A stretch of DNA of 64,000 nucleotides from Paraburkholderia phenoliruptrix (GCF_902859825.1 NZ_CADIKB010000001.1:434001-498000); one strand, 5' to 3'; numbered from the stretch's first letter, positions 16,487 through 25,853 are shown. Notes: generated by a model from the sequence alone, not told the origin. A program made the numbers and translations.

Positions 16487-17032
16487 GCCTGAGATAGCGC
16501 GACCGGAGTGGGGACGTGCTGCCGGGAGGGTGTACCGTTGTCCGCACAATTCGTCGGTGACGGGCTTGCCGCGCGTTGCCACTCTGTCAAATGGGCGCGT
16601 CCCCCGTACGGTGAATCGACTGCCGTCGAATTGACCCGGGCGACGCGCCTGATCCGCTGAAATGCGCCCCGTCTCATGGCATGGATCGAGGCAGAGTTCC
16701 GCCGCTCAGTCGCGGCAGCTCTGTATGAAGCGGTGAGCGCCCCAGATCTGCGCGGCATGGGTTCCGTCAGCCAACGGGACCGGTAGTACCGTCGCCAGGC
16801 CGGTACGGCGATGCTGACGACCCGGTTTGTGGCGACTGCGTCGCAGCATTGAGTGGGCGCGTTGGGCGTTTGTCCGCTTAAGGTAAAAGGCGCCTTAAGT
16901 TCTGACGCCGCGCGCCGATATACAAAAAAGGAGACAACACCCCGCCGGGTGTGGCATTCGGCGCGATGTCGCGCGCCCATGCGGTCGCCTGTGAACACGC
17001 GCGGCGTGGCCATTCCGCTGCCTCAGCCCTCA
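16487..17032. other. Intergenic region before the GGDEF-EAL gene
   Basis: About 545 bases. No gene recognised on either strand. A good Shine-Dalgarno-like AAAAAAGGAGA occurs at 16923-16933 but has no start codon at a normal distance in the downstream frame (a GTG at 16949 is 15 bases away). The open frame of the downstream gene extends back through this region to 16853. Confidence 0.45.
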
Positions 17033-19801
17033 ATGACGCTCGTTCTGTCTTTCCATATCGCCCGGCGTGTCCGGCATCTGTTGCGGCGCAATTTGCTCGC
17101 CAACGCCCGCCCGTCTGTGACTGCCGTGCTGGCGCTGCTCGGGCTCGCACTGTTCGCGTTCGCTTTGGCCCATACGGTGGTATGGCGTCACGAGTTGGAC
17201 GCGCAGCGAAGACATGCGCTGAACGCCCGCAAGGATCTGGATGGCCTGCAGGCCATTTTTCTGCAAGCAAACGCTGATTTTCTGCAAGGATTTGGTAGTA
17301 CCCGCCTCGCCTCATTCGCATGGCCCGTCTCGCGGGTTGGGGCTGCGGTCGCCTGTTTCCAGCGGCTCGAGCAAAGCTATGCCGCCGACAGCGCAGGCGC
17401 CGAGTCCATCCAGTCGCTGCGGCAGGAGACAGCGCGATGGGCGTGGCTCCTGGCGGAGATCGCGGTCAACGCGCGCAGGGCAAACGGTCATGTTTCAGTC
17501 GACAGCGCGCAGCTTCTGGAGGCCAACCGCCTGCTCGCCCACATCGCGACCCAGTTGACCCGGCTTCGCGAGGCACAGACCGCCATACTCCGATCCACGT
17601 CCGACAGCGCCAGCCGCCGCGCCGCGGTTGAAGGCACGGTCCTCGCCCTGATTACGCTGCTCGCCTGCGCGCTTCTCGGCTTTGCGCTTTCGGCTCGTTT
17701 CCGGGCGGGGCTCGAGCGGCAAAGAGTCCATCTGGTGGCCGCGGAGAACGCACGTCGGTTCCAGCAGTATTTTGACCACCACCCGTTGCCGATGCTTATC
17801 TTCGACGTCGACACCTTGGCCATCATCACGGCCAATCTTTCGGCAGCGTCCCAGTACGGGTGTACCCGGGATGAGCTCGGGGCGCGAGACATGGCGTCGC
17901 TCTATTCACAGGAGGATATGCCTGCATTCCTGCGTGATTTACGTTGCCTTCGGCAGGCCGGAACGGGCAGTGGATCGGCGGGTTTATGCCGGCAACGGCG
18001 TAACGACGGCCGGTCAATCTATGTCGAGCTGTCCTATCACTTCCTCACCTATGCAAAGCGCGACGCGTGCTTCATCACCGCCATCGACGTGACCGAGCGC
18101 AAGAATGCTGAGCTCGCATTGCGACTGCGCAGCCGCGCCCTCGACGCGATCGGTAATGGAGTGCTGATTACTCGCGCTACGGAGCACGGGGAAGTTTTCG
18201 AATATGCCAATCCGGCGTTCGAGCAGATCACCGGCTATGCGAACGCGCAGATCGTAGGCCGTGATCAAGTGTCGCTGTCGCGCGCGAGCCAGCATGGGAT
18301 TCTGTTTGAGCAGATCCGGGAGGCGCTCGCTGATAAACGCGACGGCGCGAGGCTCGTGCGAAGCCGGCGCGCGGACGGGAGTGCCTTCTGGGGCCAGTTT
18401 TATGTGGCCCCCGTACGCGACGAGCTGACCTACCACATATGCGTCGTTAGCGATCTGACGGAGCTCGTCGATTCACGTGATAGGCTTGTGCGGCAAGCGC
18501 GGCGAGACGCGCTAACCGAACTTCCCAACCGCGTCGCGCTGCGCGAGTTGATAAAAGAGGCGATCGTGACGCGTCGGGAATTCGCGCTGCTCTTCATGGA
18601 TCTCGACCACTTCAAGGATATCAATGACAGCCTTGGTCACGCCGCGGGCGACCGTCTCCTGCGAGAGGTCGCCCGACGGCTTCTTGCGGCGATAGGCAAC
18701 GACGGAACGGCGACGCGCTACGGGGGAGACGAGTTCGTGTCGATGCTGGATTCTCCGCAGGAAAATGGAAGGCTCTCTGCGTTGCTTGGACGCATCGGAC
18801 AGGCTTTCGAGCACCCGGTGCAGATCGACGATGTGCAACTCCGCGTGCAATTGAGCACTGGCATAGCCTGCTACCCCGCTGACGGGCTGGATGCGGACAC
18901 ACTGCTCAAGCACGCGGACCTTGCGATGTACGACGCGAAGGCGCATGGGCGTAACCGCGTCGAGCGCTTCAAGCCTTCGCTCGCCAATGCTGCCGACCGT
19001 CGCATCGCCTTGTCTCACCGCTTGCGCGCGGCGTTGGATCAGAATGCTTTCGAGCTCGTCTACCAGCCCCAGGTCGACGTCCGGACCTACAGGATCAGTG
19101 GCGTGGAGGCCTTGCTTCGCTGGAATGACGCCGAGGTCGGCACCATTGGCCCGGCCACCTTCATTCCGCTTGCCGAAGACATCGGGCTGATCGAGCAGTT
19201 AGGCGAGTGGGTGCTGCACACCGCCTGCGCACAGGCAAAACGCTGGGAAGAGGCGCAGATCCCGCTGCGCATGTCCGTGAACGTGTCCCCACGGCAGCTC
19301 GTAGTCGGTGACTTCTGCGCGGTGGTGCAGCGTACGCTTGCAGCGTCGCGCCTCGCCGCTAGCCGCCTGGAACTCGAGATCACTGAAGGTGCGATGGTCG
19401 CCTCTGGGGCATTGCCGGCGTTGCGCAGGCTTAACGAGATCGGTGTGTCCATTGCCATTGACGATTTTGGAACAGGGTATTCAAGTCTGTCGTACCTCCG
19501 TGCTTTTCACGCCGACCGCTTGAAGATCGACATGTCGTTCGTCCGTGGTATCGGCGCCAGCCGCGAGGACGAAGCGATCATTCGCGCGATTATCGCTCTG
19601 GCCCACAGCATCGGCTTCGAGGTCGTAGCAGAGGGAGTCGAGCGTGCCGATCAGCTGGCGTTCCTGGCGGATGACGGTTGCGCGTTTGTTCAGGGCTACT
19701 ACTTCTGCAGGCCGCTGGCGGCGGCCGAAATCCCTCATTTCGTCACGCAGTTCGCGCGCAAACCGCGATATGCGCAGCACGTAGGTCACGGATCCTCATG
19801 A
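17033..19801 (+). CDS. Membrane-bound PAS-GGDEF-EAL cyclic-di-GMP enzyme
   Basis: About 922 residues from the ATG at 17033; ATG 16979 or an upstream GTG are alternatives. Order: TM1 (AVLALLGLALFAFALA), a helical periplasmic segment, TM2 (ALITLLACALLGFALSARF), PAS (FDHHPLPMLIFDVDTLA), a second PAS (YANPAFEQITGYANAQIVG), GGDEF (RYGGDEFVSML) and EAL (GVEALLRWND, DDFGTGYSSLSYL, VVAEGVE). Both signature motifs are intact, so cyclase and phosphodiesterase activity are both possible. The RxxD inhibitory site five residues before GGDEF is absent (GNDG there). It is monocistronic. It senses an unknown signal through the periplasmic and PAS regions. Confidence 0.88.
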   Translation: MTLVLSFHIARRVRHLLRRNLLANARPSVTAVLALLGLALFAFALAHTVVWRHELDAQRRHALNARKDLDGLQAIFLQANADFLQGFGSTRLASFAWPVSRVGAAVACFQRLEQSYAADSAGAESIQSLRQETARWAWLLAEIAVNARRANGHVSVDSAQLLEANRLLAHIATQLTRLREAQTAILRSTSDSASRRAAVEGTVLALITLLACALLGFALSARFRAGLERQRVHLVAAENARRFQQYFDHHPLPMLIFDVDTLAIITANLSAASQYGCTRDELGARDMASLYSQEDMPAFLRDLRCLRQAGTGSGSAGLCRQRRNDGRSIYVELSYHFLTYAKRDACFITAIDVTERKNAELALRLRSRALDAIGNGVLITRATEHGEVFEYANPAFEQITGYANAQIVGRDQVSLSRASQHGILFEQIREALADKRDGARLVRSRRADGSAFWGQFYVAPVRDELTYHICVVSDLTELVDSRDRLVRQARRDALTELPNRVALRELIKEAIVTRREFALLFMDLDHFKDINDSLGHAAGDRLLREVARRLLAAIGNDGTATRYGGDEFVSMLDSPQENGRLSALLGRIGQAFEHPVQIDDVQLRVQLSTGIACYPADGLDADTLLKHADLAMYDAKAHGRNRVERFKPSLANAADRRIALSHRLRAALDQNAFELVYQPQVDVRTYRISGVEALLRWNDAEVGTIGPATFIPLAEDIGLIEQLGEWVLHTACAQAKRWEEAQIPLRMSVNVSPRQLVVGDFCAVVQRTLAASRLAASRLELEITEGAMVASGALPALRRLNEIGVSIAIDDFGTGYSSLSYLRAFHADRLKIDMSFVRGIGASREDEAIIRAIIALAHSIGFEVVAEGVERADQLAFLADDGCAFVQGYYFCRPLAAAEIPHFVTQFARKPRYAQHVGHGSS

Positions 19802-19895
19802 CGGCGGTTTCTTTGCACATGCGCCCCCGAAAAGGATGCGACGGTGCAACCACAACGTCGCTTCCGTCGCGCGACCGTTGTGACGACGGCGCACG

Positions 19896-20186
19896 ATGGC
19901 GACCCTCAAAGGCAAGAATCGCAGACGTCGAACAGTTCAAGGACGACTTGGAAAACAACGCGAAGGCCAGATCGGCGGAAGCCGCGGTGACTTCATGGAA
20001 GCGCTTGGCGAAGCCGTGTATGCGGGGGTAACTGCGGCTCAACTCAACGGCATCGTTGCAGCCGATTTAACGCTGCAGGATGTTATCGATGCGAAAGTCG
20101 ACAACCTGGACGAAGAGGCCGATGAGGCAATTGATGGGGCGACGTCCGAGTCTAATGAAACCGTCGGCACGATTCTCGGCGTCTGA
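19896..20186 (+). CDS. Small acidic hypothetical protein, possibly frameshifted
   Basis: The open frame encodes 96 residues. The basic first 30 look non-native, but from about 19985 the text is protein-like (FMEALGEAVYAGVTAAQLNG, LTLQDVIDAKVDNLDEEADE). In the neighbouring frame, just upstream, IADVEQFKDDLENNAKARS also looks native. A single frameshift near 19980 would join them into one acidic helical protein of about 95 residues. No family is recognised. It may be an intact small gene in other strains. Confidence 0.35.
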   Translation: MATLKGKNRRRRTVQGRLGKQREGQIGGSRGDFMEALGEAVYAGVTAAQLNGIVAADLTLQDVIDAKVDNLDEEADEAIDGATSESNETVGTILGV

Positions 20187-20314
20187 CGATGTACCAATTC
20201 TATCGGCGCGCGAGCTGCTCCCGCCAGGCGGTCATCGCGCGACGCACCACCGACTTCGCATCGCCCGTCAGTACCTGGAAATTTGTCGTCGCTCCAGCCA
20301 GGAAGAACCGGATG

Positions 20315-20819
20315 TCAAAGCGGTGTTGCGTCAGCAGTGCCATAGTATGGCGTGTGGGGAATCAGCTTTAGCTTCGCGAGCTCCCCGAGGCGAAGCTCGT
20401 GCATGATCTTGCCAGGTTCAGCGTCGCGATAGTCGTCGCGTTCCGTCGCCTGCACGGAGCCAAGCACATCCAGCACCGCGCGAGCGAAGCCGGGATGGAC
20501 GAGCGCCGTCTGCAGCGAGGCGATGAGGCTGTCGCGTCCGAACAGGGCCACGAACCACGGCAATGAAATCCCGGTTACGGTACATCGTCGTGAGGCGCTG
20601 CTGGTGCTGGGACCAATCGGTGGCAATGCGGCCACGCCGGATCATCGTTCCGGACTTGACGTCGAAGATGTCGGCAAAATCGCTGCGCGGGGCGATCTCA
20701 AGATTGATGCGCACCGTCGATCTGCCGTAGTTGGTCAGATCGAGATCCTCGTGCAGCCCGCCGCTCCTGAGCCTATGCCGGATCGGCGACGCCGCCTGAT
20801 ACCGCGCGATCGAACGCAA
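20315..20819 (-). pseudogene. Glycogen-debranching (amylo-alpha-1,6-glucosidase-like) gene remnant
   Basis: Two minus-strand frames carry pieces of one protein. From 20819, GGLHEDLDLTNYGRSTVRIN and RGRIATDWSQHQQRLTTMYR are the N-terminal domain of the GDE_N/amylo-alpha-1,6-glucosidase family. From about 20575, LPWFVALFGRDSLIASLQTA and HTPYYGTADATPL are its catalytic-domain start. The stretch between them (about 100 residues in intact proteins) is deleted with a frame change. A stop follows DATPL, and the remaining several hundred residues are gone. It begins 16 bases from the pqiC stop codon. Confidence 0.75.
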
Positions 20820-20835
20820 AACGCGACGGCTGCCG

Positions 20836-21471
20836 TCAGTGCGCCAGAACCGACGCCGCGATCCGGTCGGCCAGATCGCCGAGACCGTGGCTTAGCGCAG
20901 CGGCTTGCGCAATTGCATCGTGCCCGCGGATCGCGGAGTCCAGCGTCACCTGCTGCCGCAGCGCTGCCTCGTCCGGATGACCGGCCAGAAGGGTCCACTG
21001 TGCCTGGAGGGTGAGGGTGCCGCTCGCTTCGGCAGTGGCGCTCAGTACGGTGACGACCAGCTTGCGCGTGCCTGGCGGCGCGGGTGCGTCCGGAACGATG
21101 AACGTCCCGGGCGGCAGGCGCATGAGCAAGTCCTGCGCGAGCGTGCCGCGTATCATCTGGGCGAGCGGCGCGCCCCAGCGGTCGCTATCGTCGATCGTCA
21201 GACGGTTCGGCGAAGCGAGCTTGACGACCTCCAGCCGGTCGAGCACCGCGGGAATATGCACGGCCGTCAACTGAATCGGCGTGATCGACCTGGTGGCGAG
21301 CGGCGTCCCGGCGGGCACGGCGTTCAAGGTCACGTAGCGGGTCGGCATGCTGCGTCCGCATCCGGCGAGCGTCATGGCCGCGACCGAGAAGAGCACTGCC
21401 GTCGTCCTGGCGCTCGCCGCGATCGATATCGCGAGGCTGCGTCCAACGGCGAACGCGGGCGTCCTGATCAT
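20836..21471 (-). CDS. pqiC: PqiC-like outer-membrane lipoprotein
   Basis: A 211-residue lipoprotein of the PqiC/ABC-transport auxiliary family (DUF330). The N-terminal segment contains a lipobox (MTLAGC, Cys about residue 38). The rest matches family patterns: VHIPAVLDR, NRLTIDDSDRWGAPLAQMIR and a C-terminal HGLGDLADRIAASV helix. PqiC anchors the PqiB needle at the outer membrane and helps lipid transport between membranes. Its ATG overlaps the pqiB TGA (ATGA), showing a coupled pqiABC operon. Confidence 0.88.
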   Translation of the reverse strand: MIRTPAFAVGRSLAISIAASARTTAVLFSVAAMTLAGCGRSMPTRYVTLNAVPAGTPLATRSITPIQLTAVHIPAVLDRLEVVKLASPNRLTIDDSDRWGAPLAQMIRGTLAQDLLMRLPPGTFIVPDAPAPPGTRKLVVTVLSATAEASGTLTLQAQWTLLAGHPDEAALRQQVTLDSAIRGHDAIAQAAALSHGLGDLADRIAASVLAH

Positions 21472-22763
21472 TGCGCCTCCTTCTGTCTGCCCTCGACGAG
21501 TGCCTCGGGGTGGCGATCCAGATAGTCGGCCAGCGCCCTGATCGAGCGCGCCGTGTCGGTCAGTTCCTGCAACGTGGCAGGCAGGTCGTTCTGGCTCGAC
21601 GCATCAGCTCCCAACGTCCGATTGGCCGCAGCGACGGTGCGCTCGGCCGAGCTCGCAGTCTCGCGCAGCTGTGTAACGAGCGGACCGATCTGCGGCGTCA
21701 CCTGCTGCAGCGTGCGGTCGATCTGCGCGACGGAGTGGTCAATGTGCGTCAGGCTGTCCCTGATCTGCGGCGAGCTACTCAGCGCGTTGATATGCGCGGC
21801 GATACTGCGGACCTGTTCGCCGGTTTGCCGGATCGGAAGGTCGTCGATTTTCTGGATCACCTCGTTGGCTTTGGCCATCGTCGTATCGAGGTTCGCGGCC
21901 GGGGCGCTCGGGATCACGGAGAGGCCGTCCTCGCTTGCCAGCGTCGCCGCCGGCGCGCCTTGCACGAAATCCAGATTGATCTTGTCCGCGCCGATGACGG
22001 GCGGATCCTGCGACAAGCGCGCGCGTAACCCCGTGGAGACGAGGCGGCCGAGCATGCCGTCGACGAGCGGGCGCCAGTCGCCGTTAGCCGGGGGGGGCGC
22101 GCCGCCGATGCCTAGCTGCGACGGATTCAACGCGATCTGGACCGGAGTGCTCAGCGCGCCCGTGCGCGCGTCGTAGTTCAGGCGCACGCTGGTGACAGTG
22201 CCCACATCGAAACCGCGCAATTGCACCTTGGCACCATTCTTCAGTTCGCCGACCGCACCGTCGAAGCGCACGAGATAAGTGACGATGGGGCCATGCCCCG
22301 GCGCGAGCGCGGGACGGCGATCGAGCCCGTCAAAATGCGACGCGGGCTCGCCGGAGCCCGGGTCCACCACGATCTCGGGGCCCGAGAGCATGGCTTTCAT
22401 CGACGCTGGATCGCTCAGGTCCACATGTGCGCCGCGCAGAAAAAACTTCGTACCGCTACGCAAATATTTTTTTTCGGCGCGATCGATCCTGAGCTCGGCT
22501 TGCACGTGCTGACCATCGGGCGCGAGCGCGATCTGAGAAACGGCGCCGACCTTCACGCCGCGCAGCGTGACGATCGTGTCGTCGGGCTTCATGCCGTACG
22601 CGTTGTCGAAGCTAACGGTGACAGTCGCGCCCTCGCGCACGAACGCGCGGACGCCGAGCCATCCTGTCACTGCGAAGGCGGCAATCGGCACGGCCCAGAT
22701 CCAGCCGGGCCACGCGCTGCGCCGCACCTGAGCTTCTGAACGGCGAGCACGCGTGCCGTTCAT
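21468..22763 (-). CDS. pqiB: PqiB-like MCE-domain lipid transport protein
   Basis: 431 residues. One N-terminal TM (WIWAVPIAAFAVTGWLGVRA), then MCE domain 1 (VTVSFDNAYGMKPDDTIVTL) and MCE domain 2 (VRFDGAVGELKNGAKVQLRG), then a long helical region (IRQTGEQVRSIAAHINALSS to the end) that would form the channel needle. E. coli PqiB has three MCE domains and about 546 residues; only two are visible here. It bridges the periplasm for lipid movement with PqiA and PqiC. Start and stop overlap both operon neighbours by four bases. Confidence 0.88.
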   Translation of the reverse strand: MNGTRARRSEAQVRRSAWPGWIWAVPIAAFAVTGWLGVRAFVREGATVTVSFDNAYGMKPDDTIVTLRGVKVGAVSQIALAPDGQHVQAELRIDRAEKKYLRSGTKFFLRGAHVDLSDPASMKAMLSGPEIVVDPGSGEPASHFDGLDRRPALAPGHGPIVTYLVRFDGAVGELKNGAKVQLRGFDVGTVTSVRLNYDARTGALSTPVQIALNPSQLGIGGAPPPANGDWRPLVDGMLGRLVSTGLRARLSQDPPVIGADKINLDFVQGAPAATLASEDGLSVIPSAPAANLDTTMAKANEVIQKIDDLPIRQTGEQVRSIAAHINALSSSPQIRDSLTHIDHSVAQIDRTLQQVTPQIGPLVTQLRETASSAERTVAAANRTLGADASSQNDLPATLQELTDTARSIRALADYLDRHPEALVEGRQKEAQ

Positions 22764-23965
22764 CGCTCACTCCGGGCGTGGACGTCCCACATGAGGCGCG
22801 GGTCGAAGGCGCGAGAGGCAGCCATCGTCAGGAACACGACCAGCGCGAACGCGGGTGCGCCGGTGGCGGGGCGCGCCGAGGCGATGCCGTCGAACTGGAT
22901 CAGCGGCACAAATGCGGCGATCGTGAACACATCGACATACGACCATCGGCCGAGCTCGTCGATCAGGCGATACAGATGCGCCTTCACGCGCAGATGGCGG
23001 CGCGAACGCCGCCGGACGGAGACGACGAACCATGCCATGCCCGCGATCTTCGCCACCGGAATGACGATGCTCGTACAGATGATGAGAATGCCGAGCGGCC
23101 ACAGGCCCGCGTGAAAGAGCTGGTAGACGCCGTCGATAATCCGGTGCGACTCGGTCCGGCCCAGTTGCAGCGAACTGGTCATCGGAAAGAGGTTGGCCGG
23201 GACCGTCAGCACAAGCGCCGCGAGCGACAGCGCAGCCGCGCGCACCACTGCGTCCGTTTTGCGCGCGCGCAGCGTCAGGCCGCAGCGCGGGCAGGGCCGC
23301 CCCTCGTGCGACATCGGCATGATCAGATCGCAGACCGTACACGAGAGCGGCGCTTCCCCCTCCGGCAACGCGTTTTCCCCACCGATCGCGCGCCACACGG
23401 CTCTGCGATCGAGCGAGGCGCGCGTGAGCATCGACAGCAGCGCCGCAGCGATAAAACAGTAGCCGCCCGAAGCGATCGTGCCGTTCAGATTTTGCGTGAC
23501 CCGCGCGTAACCGACGAAGCAGCCGACCAGGTACACGTCGGGCATGGTCCAGATATCGAGCGACGTGGTCCAGCGAAACAGCGCGCCCATTCCGCGCGCG
23601 GGTCGCCCGAGCCGCAGCGCGGTGAGGACGATCACGAGGCCGCCGAATCTGACGAACGGCAGCACGATACCGAACGTGCCGAGCAGCACGGCAAGAATGA
23701 CCCAGCCCTCTTTCCACATCGCCACGATGCCCGACGATAGCAGTGACGAGTGCTCGACGCCGAGCATGCGGACGTACATGAGCGGTGCGAGGTTGGCCGG
23801 AAACAGCAACGCAAAGGTCGATGCCGCGCACGCGAGTGCCGCATCCTGACTTCGGCCGCTTCGCCGCTCGAGCGGATAGTGGCAGGTCCGGCAGCGCGCG
23901 TAGCTATGTGCGGCGAGCGGCGGGATGTCCTCTAGCGCGCCGCATTCCGGGCAGCCGATCGTCAT
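22760..23965 (-). CDS. pqiA: PqiA-like inner-membrane protein
   Basis: 401 residues with two homologous halves, each a zinc-ribbon-like CxxC pair followed by four TM helices. The first half has CPECGALEDIP and CRTCHYPLERR; the second has CTVCDLIMP and CPRCGLTLRARK. PANLAPLMYV and PANLFPMTSS are the repeated family motif. It is the first gene of pqiABC. PqiA is the inner-membrane component of the intermembrane lipid pathway; in E. coli it is induced by paraquat and general stress. No promoter was pinpointed. Confidence 0.9.
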   Translation of the reverse strand: MTIGCPECGALEDIPPLAAHSYARCRTCHYPLERRSGRSQDAALACAASTFALLFPANLAPLMYVRMLGVEHSSLLSSGIVAMWKEGWVILAVLLGTFGIVLPFVRFGGLVIVLTALRLGRPARGMGALFRWTTSLDIWTMPDVYLVGCFVGYARVTQNLNGTIASGGYCFIAAALLSMLTRASLDRRAVWRAIGGENALPEGEAPLSCTVCDLIMPMSHEGRPCPRCGLTLRARKTDAVVRAAALSLAALVLTVPANLFPMTSSLQLGRTESHRIIDGVYQLFHAGLWPLGILIICTSIVIPVAKIAGMAWFVVSVRRRSRRHLRVKAHLYRLIDELGRWSYVDVFTIAAFVPLIQFDGIASARPATGAPAFALVVFLTMAASRAFDPRLMWDVHARSER

Positions 23966-24302
23966 GCGACGTCCTCCGCTGGCCGTACGCTTTCACGGGC
24001 GCACCGTTTTGCAAATGAAAGTTTGCCGATCATCTGCTTCACTCCCGCTTGCCGGTTGGTCCGTGTATGCGCGGCAGGCGCCGGGGCATGCGCCTGCGCC
24101 GTGTCCTTGTGCCAGCATTGCGCGTTCCCGGGGCCGCAGCGACGCACCCCTAACGGCCGCAACAGGTCATTCGATACAGCTGGGCGATGCTCGACGATTC
24201 GGAGATGAGGTCCGAAGCGACAAGCCTTGATCAACCTAAGCACGGTAGATCGGAGATCGCTTGATCCCGATCGCGCAGGAGATCAGGTGGCAGATCGCAC
24301 CT
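23966..24302. other. Intergenic region upstream of pqiA
   Basis: 337 bases, no gene recognised. It should contain the pqiABC promoter (minus strand) and lies downstream of the rhodopsin-transducer-like gene. Confidence 0.5.
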
Positions 24303-24677
24303 TCAATCAGAGGAGAATGCAATTGTAGACAGCAGCGCCAGTTCGGCCTGGCGAGAATCGAGGCGTGTGTGCTGTACGACTATAGGAACGTCCGATTCGA
24401 ACACGCTGGCATACTCGGTGCCCGTCGGGATCGGCTCTGGTTCCCTCAGGTCGTTAAAGCGCATGTGCAATGTCCGTTTCGCAGGAACTGTCAGGTGGTA
24501 TGGCCCGGCCGGATCACGATCTCCGAATACGATCGTTAACTCGATATGCGCGTCGTCCTCACCTGCGTTCAAGATGCACGCCGCCTCGTGGCTGGTTAGC
24601 TCCGGACCTTCGCCCGTGCTGTATTGGGGCAGATAGCCCTCAGCGATCGCCCATCGGGTTTTTCCAATTGCCTGCAT
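24303..24677 (-). CDS. Sensory rhodopsin transducer family protein (ASRT-like, DUF1362)
   Basis: A 124-residue soluble beta-sandwich protein. The family signature is clear throughout: GKTRWAIAEGYLP, ELTSHEAACILNAGEDDAHI, VFGDRDPAGPYHLTVPAKRT, HMRFNDLREPEPIPTGTEYA and ESDVPIVVQHTRLDSRQAEL. The founding member is the tetrameric transducer of Anabaena sensory rhodopsin, reported to bind DNA. Most homologues, as here, have no rhodopsin next to them, and the fold suggests a carbohydrate- or small-ligand-binding role. ATG 24677 has GGGAGG upstream, so the longer frame is spurious. It stands alone. Confidence 0.88.
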   Translation of the reverse strand: MQAIGKTRWAIAEGYLPQYSTGEGPELTSHEAACILNAGEDDAHIELTIVFGDRDPAGPYHLTVPAKRTLHMRFNDLREPEPIPTGTEYASVFESDVPIVVQHTRLDSRQAELALLSTIAFSSD

Positions 24678-25139
24678 GACCCCTCCCACTTCCTGACTCT
24701 GTGACTCTGCGATGTCGCGCGCCCCTGCGCCGTTCAGGTCGCGCAAGCACCATGCCCGACGGGCATGGGCCAACCGCGAGAGTCGCTGAGACTCCCATCA
24801 CCCGCGCGTCGCAATGGAAGCGGCAAGCCACACCACTGTCGCCGGTTTTCGAAAACCAACTCTCGCCCAGAATCGCATTTTTAGTCGCAGCGTCAAGGCC
24901 ACCGATGAACGGAGCGGCCGTGCTCGTTTCCACGAGGGCCAGTCTCGACATGCCGCCCTAATCTCCCCACGGCGAAAGGTTTTCGGTTTGTGGGCACGAC
25001 AGCGTGCGCGTTGCGACGCAGGAGCCCTGTGTCGTCCCGCAAGGTTTCCCCGAGGACAGGAACACCGGCTGCTGACGACGATGTCTCGAGTTGCTCGGCT
25101 TTTTGCAGCTCGCCCCCCTGGTTCCCATGAGACAGTTCG
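24678..25139. other. Intergenic region, possible unrecognised remnant
   Basis: 462 bases. A minus-strand frame at about 24730-24951 reads rather protein-like (STAAPFIGGLDAATKNAILG) but matches nothing I know and lacks a ribosome-binding site. Otherwise nothing is seen. The divergent promoters of the ASRT and DUF4396 genes should lie here. Confidence 0.4.
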
Positions 25140-25853
25140 ATGAGCTATAGAACGTTTCCGGTCTGGCTGCACAGCCTTTCAATCGCGTGGCTGGCGCTCG
25201 GCGCGCTCTGCGCCGTTGTCATCGCGGTTGATGAATTCCGCTGTCCACAGAAAATGTGGGTGATGAATCTGGTATGGCCCCTGACCGCATTATTTGGCAC
25301 CCTTCTTTGGCTGGCTGCTTACTATGCGTGGGGCCGTAACGCACCGGAGGCGGGAAACAGGGCCAGCGACCCAGCCTTTCCACCCATGGTGCTTAAAGGC
25401 ACTAGCCACTGCGGTGCCGGGTGCACCCTGGGCGACATCATTGCCGAATGGACGGCATTCGCCTTCCCGAAGGTAGCAGTGTGGTTCGGCTGGCAGACGC
25501 TTTTCGCCGAGAAGACATTTGCAGTCTGGATCATCGACTTCGTCGTAGCGTTTCTTCTGGGTGTCCTATTTCAGTACTTTACTATCAAGCCGATGCGCGA
25601 GCTTTCCGTCCGTCAAGGCGTGGTTGCCGCGCTTAAAGCCGACATTGCCTCGATAAGTGCATGGCAGATAGGCATGTATGGGGTGATGGCGGTCATTCAG
25701 TTTGCGTGGTTCAGGTCGAGCTATGGCAGCCTCGCAAAGGTCGACAGCCCGGAGTTCTGGTTTGCAATGCAGCTTGCGATGCTGGCGGGTTTTGCCACCA
25801 GCTATCCGGTCAACTGGTGGCTGATCCGCGCGGGCGTGAAGGAAAAGATGTGA
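25140..25853 (+). CDS. DUF4396 integral membrane protein
   Basis: A 237-residue protein with an N-terminal pair of TM helices (SIAWLALGALCAVVIAV, WVMNLVWPLTALFGTLLWLA), a cytoplasmic or periplasmic GTSHCGAGCTLGDIIAEW motif, then at least three more TM helices. The HCGAGC motif followed by Asp and Glu is the mark of DUF4396 and may bind metal. Function unknown; homologues often sit near copper or cytochrome genes, which fits the oxidase operon just downstream. It is divergent from the ASRT gene. Confidence 0.8.
   Translation: MSYRTFPVWLHSLSIAWLALGALCAVVIAVDEFRCPQKMWVMNLVWPLTALFGTLLWLAAYYAWGRNAPEAGNRASDPAFPPMVLKGTSHCGAGCTLGDIIAEWTAFAFPKVAVWFGWQTLFAEKTFAVWIIDFVVAFLLGVLFQYFTIKPMRELSVRQGVVAALKADIASISAWQIGMYGVMAVIQFAWFRSSYGSLAKVDSPEFWFAMQLAMLAGFATSYPVNWWLIRAGVKEKM

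Noticed and set aside
24730..24951. Minus-strand frame reading STAAPFIGGLDAATKNAILG
   Set aside because: It looks protein-like but matches no family I know and has no start signal; left as an unassigned part of the intergenic region.
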